Source: VFKU01 sp964411925 (GTDB taxonomy: Bacteria; Hydrogenedentota; Hydrogenedentia; Hydrogenedentales; GCA-2746185). From it: a stretch of DNA of 7,868 nucleotides. Location of the stretch: the NCBI GenBank assembly GCA_964411925.1, contig CAYPNI010000159.1, forward strand, positions 1-7,868. The letters run 5' to 3'. Position 1 is the first letter of the stretch, and every line of letters starts with the position of its first letter. The notes below the pieces were generated by a model. The model ran no database searches. It saw nothing but the letters and a program-made list of their open reading frames with translations, and was not told the DNA's origin. Shown in pieces: positions 6,790 to 7,868 of this stretch. The translations under genes and the position numbers were made by a program.

Positions 6790-7302
6790 CTACTCTGGAG
6801 CCGAACCGAGATGGTCCAGGTAAAGTGCGCGGATCATGATCTTCGTGCGGGGGATGTTGAGTTGGTACGACGCGCGCAGGCGGGTGCCAGTCTCGACCGA
6901 TTGCCAGTCGGCCTCGGGAGTGACGACGTCGTCCTCGAGTTCACGGGCACGCAGTGCCTCATCGCGCTCGGGGAAGTCCTCGGGAAGGTATCCCGCCTCC
7001 TGCGGCGACGCGGCGGGAACGGCCACGCGCACCCTGAGGCGGTATGCGGCGGGGCCGTCGCCTTCGGGCGCCAACTTCTCGACGACGACGGCTTCACCGG
7101 GGCGTTCGGGCAACCAGCGGTTGAGTTGGTTCTTCGTCAAAAAGTGGACGACGATACTGGCGCCCGCGAGCACAACGACCACGACGTAGATGTAGAGAAG
7201 GCGCCGCCGGGCGGGTTGTCCCGATTGGCCCGGGCGCATCTCGTAGCGGTTGTGAGGCGGCTCGGCGGCGGCGAGCGAATCGCGACGGAACTTCACCGCC
7301 AT
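6790..7302 (-). CDS. Single-pass membrane protein of unknown function
   Basis: A 170-residue protein. The cytosolic N-terminus is polar and basic (ending QPARRR at 29-34). One membrane helix spans about 35-55 (LLYIYVVVVVLAGASIVVHFL). The remaining 115 residues should be outside the membrane, by the positive-inside rule. The outer part has a beta-type stretch (AAYRLRVRVAVP, 85-96), an acidic Pro/Glu-rich loop (105-130: LPEDFPERDEALRARELEDD) and two further strands (RLRASYQLNIP and TKIMIRALYLD, 141-163). I do not recognise the family and see no catalytic motif. The start at 7302 is set by GGAGGAT on the minus strand at 7309-7315. An in-frame ATG at 7386 lacks such a site and would add a basic leader. 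It is transcribed away from trkA and separated by 143 bp from the next gene, so it may be its own unit or lead the operon. Confidence 0.8.
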   Translation of the reverse strand: MAVKFRRDSLAAAEPPHNRYEMRPGQSGQPARRRLLYIYVVVVVLAGASIVVHFLTKNQLNRWLPERPGEAVVVEKLAPEGDGPAAYRLRVRVAVPAASPQEAGYLPEDFPERDEALRARELEDDVVTPEADWQSVETGTRLRASYQLNIPRTKIMIRALYLDHLGSAPE

Positions 7303-7308
7303 ATGCAG

Positions 7309-7315
7309 ATCCTCC
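7309..7315 (-). promoter_or_regulatory. Ribosome binding site deciding the membrane-protein start
   Basis: GGAGGAT on the minus strand lies 6 bases before the ATG at 7302. It favours this start over the ATG 28 codons upstream at 7386, which has no matching site. Confidence 0.7.
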
Positions 7316-7355
7316 GTGCTGACCGGTGCGGCGTTCAGTGTAGTCCATCGGCGCG

Positions 7356-7382
7356 TCCGGCGACGAGCGGACCGGATTTTTT
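7356..7382 (+). terminator. Terminator-like stem followed by six T residues
   Basis: TCCGG (7356-7360) pairs with CCGGA (7372-7376), followed at once by six T residues on the plus strand. An alternative stem, GTCCG with CGGAC (7355-7372), overlaps it. The shape is that of a weak intrinsic terminator reading rightward, yet no plus-strand gene ends here. It may stop antisense transcription before trkA, or it may be chance. Confidence 0.3.
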
Positions 7383-7405
7383 GCATAGTCCCGCGCGGCT
7401 ATAGG
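7377..7405 (+). promoter_or_regulatory. Possible trkA promoter
   Basis: TATAGG (7400-7405) resembles a -10 box, and a T-run at 7377-7382 lies 17 bases upstream where a -35 box would be. The -35 match is poor. It sits 54 bases before the trkA ATG, in the 156-bp divergent gap that must contain the promoter. Confidence 0.25.
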
Positions 7406-7458
7406 ATGATCCCGCACTTTCCCCTGTCTCATCCAACGTCCCTACAGGCGTTTTGACC

Positions 7459-7868
7459 ATGAATATCTTCATCGCGGGCGGCGGCCAGGTCGGTTTTCAT
7501 CTCGCGCGTCTACTGAGCACTGAGCGGCACAACGTCACCGTCATCGACAACAACCCGAACCAGGTCGAGCACATCGATTATTCGCTCGACGTGTCCACGG
7601 CACCGGGCCGCGCGGAGGACGTGCTCACGCTCAAGTCGGTCGACGCGGGCTCCGCGGACCTGTTCGTCGCGGCGACGGGCGACGACGAGGTGAACCTGAT
7701 CGCGGCGACGACGGCCAAGGGCCTGGGGGCCAAGCGGGTGGTCGCGCGTGTTCACGATCCGATTTACACGGAATCGGACATCCTCTACGAGACGATTATG
7801 GGGATTGATTACATCGTCAGCACGCAGGCGCTGACGGCGCACGAGATCGTGAACTACATCGAGCATCC
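7459..7868 (+). CDS. trkA: TrkA, potassium-uptake regulator, N-terminal part (cut by window edge)
   Basis: The first 136 residues of a protein that runs off the right edge. It begins MNIFIAGGGQVGFHLARLLS, a Rossmann fold with the dinucleotide-binding loop GGGQVG (7-12). An acidic residue at the end of strand 2 (Asp30 in VTVIDNNP) favours NAD(H). Further RCK/TrkA_N signatures follow: ATGDDEVNL (72-80), AKRVVARVHDP (91-101) and the end of the first domain at MGIDYIVSTQ (114-123). TrkA is the cytosolic, nucleotide-binding subunit that gates Trk/Ktr-type potassium uptake through TrkH or a similar channel. Full-length TrkA usually has two RCK_N/RCK_C pairs (about 450 residues); a shorter KtrA-like protein of about 220 residues is also possible because the end is missing. 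The partner channel gene is not in the window and may lie to the right. The ribosome site is weak (AGG in ACAGGCG). It is the only plus-strand gene here. Confidence 0.92.
   Translation, partial: MNIFIAGGGQVGFHLARLLSTERHNVTVIDNNPNQVEHIDYSLDVSTAPGRAEDVLTLKSVDAGSADLFVAATGDDEVNLIAATTAKGLGAKRVVARVHDPIYTESDILYETIMGIDYIVSTQALTAHEIVNYIEH

Noticed and set aside
7510..7866. Minus-strand open frame opposite trkA
   Set aside because: The plus-strand frame encodes a textbook TrkA nucleotide-binding domain, so the opposite frame is a shadow.

Overview
The window is GC-rich bacterial chromosomal DNA with densely packed genes. It contains eight complete genes and one truncated gene on the minus strand (1-7302), plus the start of one divergent plus-strand gene at the right edge (7459-7868). 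I see no rRNA, tRNA, CRISPR array, insertion sequence or phage gene. Shine-Dalgarno sites and signal peptides point to a Gram-negative-type bacterium. The small coiled-coil protein at 5871-6146 and the many unassigned envelope proteins remind me of Planctomycetes/Verrucomicrobia/Lentisphaerae or Hydrogenedentes-like lineages. That placement is a low-confidence inference from memory.

Read in the direction of minus-strand transcription (right to left), there are three blocks. First comes a single-pass membrane protein of unknown function (6790-7302), with a strong ribosome binding site and divergent from trkA. Second comes a tightly packed four-gene group (6646 down to 2694): a 163-residue soluble protein of unknown family, a 91-residue charged coiled-coil protein, a 452-residue membrane-anchored protein that looks DUF3352-like, and a 600-residue exported protein whose C-terminal half resembles the helical barrel of GH15 glucoamylase-type enzymes. 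Spacing here is 8 bp, 19 bp and an ATGA stop/start overlap, so the four are probably one operon.

Third, after a 191-bp non-coding stretch, comes a MoxR-type cluster (2502 down to 1): a BatD-like membrane protein, a MoxR AAA+ ATPase with all motifs intact, a small four-cysteine zinc-ribbon protein, and the first 66 residues of a DUF58 protein, cut by the window edge. MoxR ATPases with DUF58 and Bat-type proteins form known but poorly understood chaperone-like systems acting at the membrane on metal-binding or envelope proteins. The embedded zinc-ribbon gene is the unusual member.

At the right edge, on the plus strand, is the N-terminal NAD-binding (RCK/TrkA_N) domain of TrkA, the cytosolic regulator of Trk-type potassium uptake. 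The 156-bp gap between it and the membrane-protein gene must hold the divergent promoters.

The most interesting parts are the GH15-like protein, which appears to lack the usual catalytic glutamate motif, its operon with membrane-anchored and coiled-coil partners, and the zinc-ribbon protein inside the MoxR cluster. No sequence here proves a new system. The four-gene envelope cassette is the best candidate.
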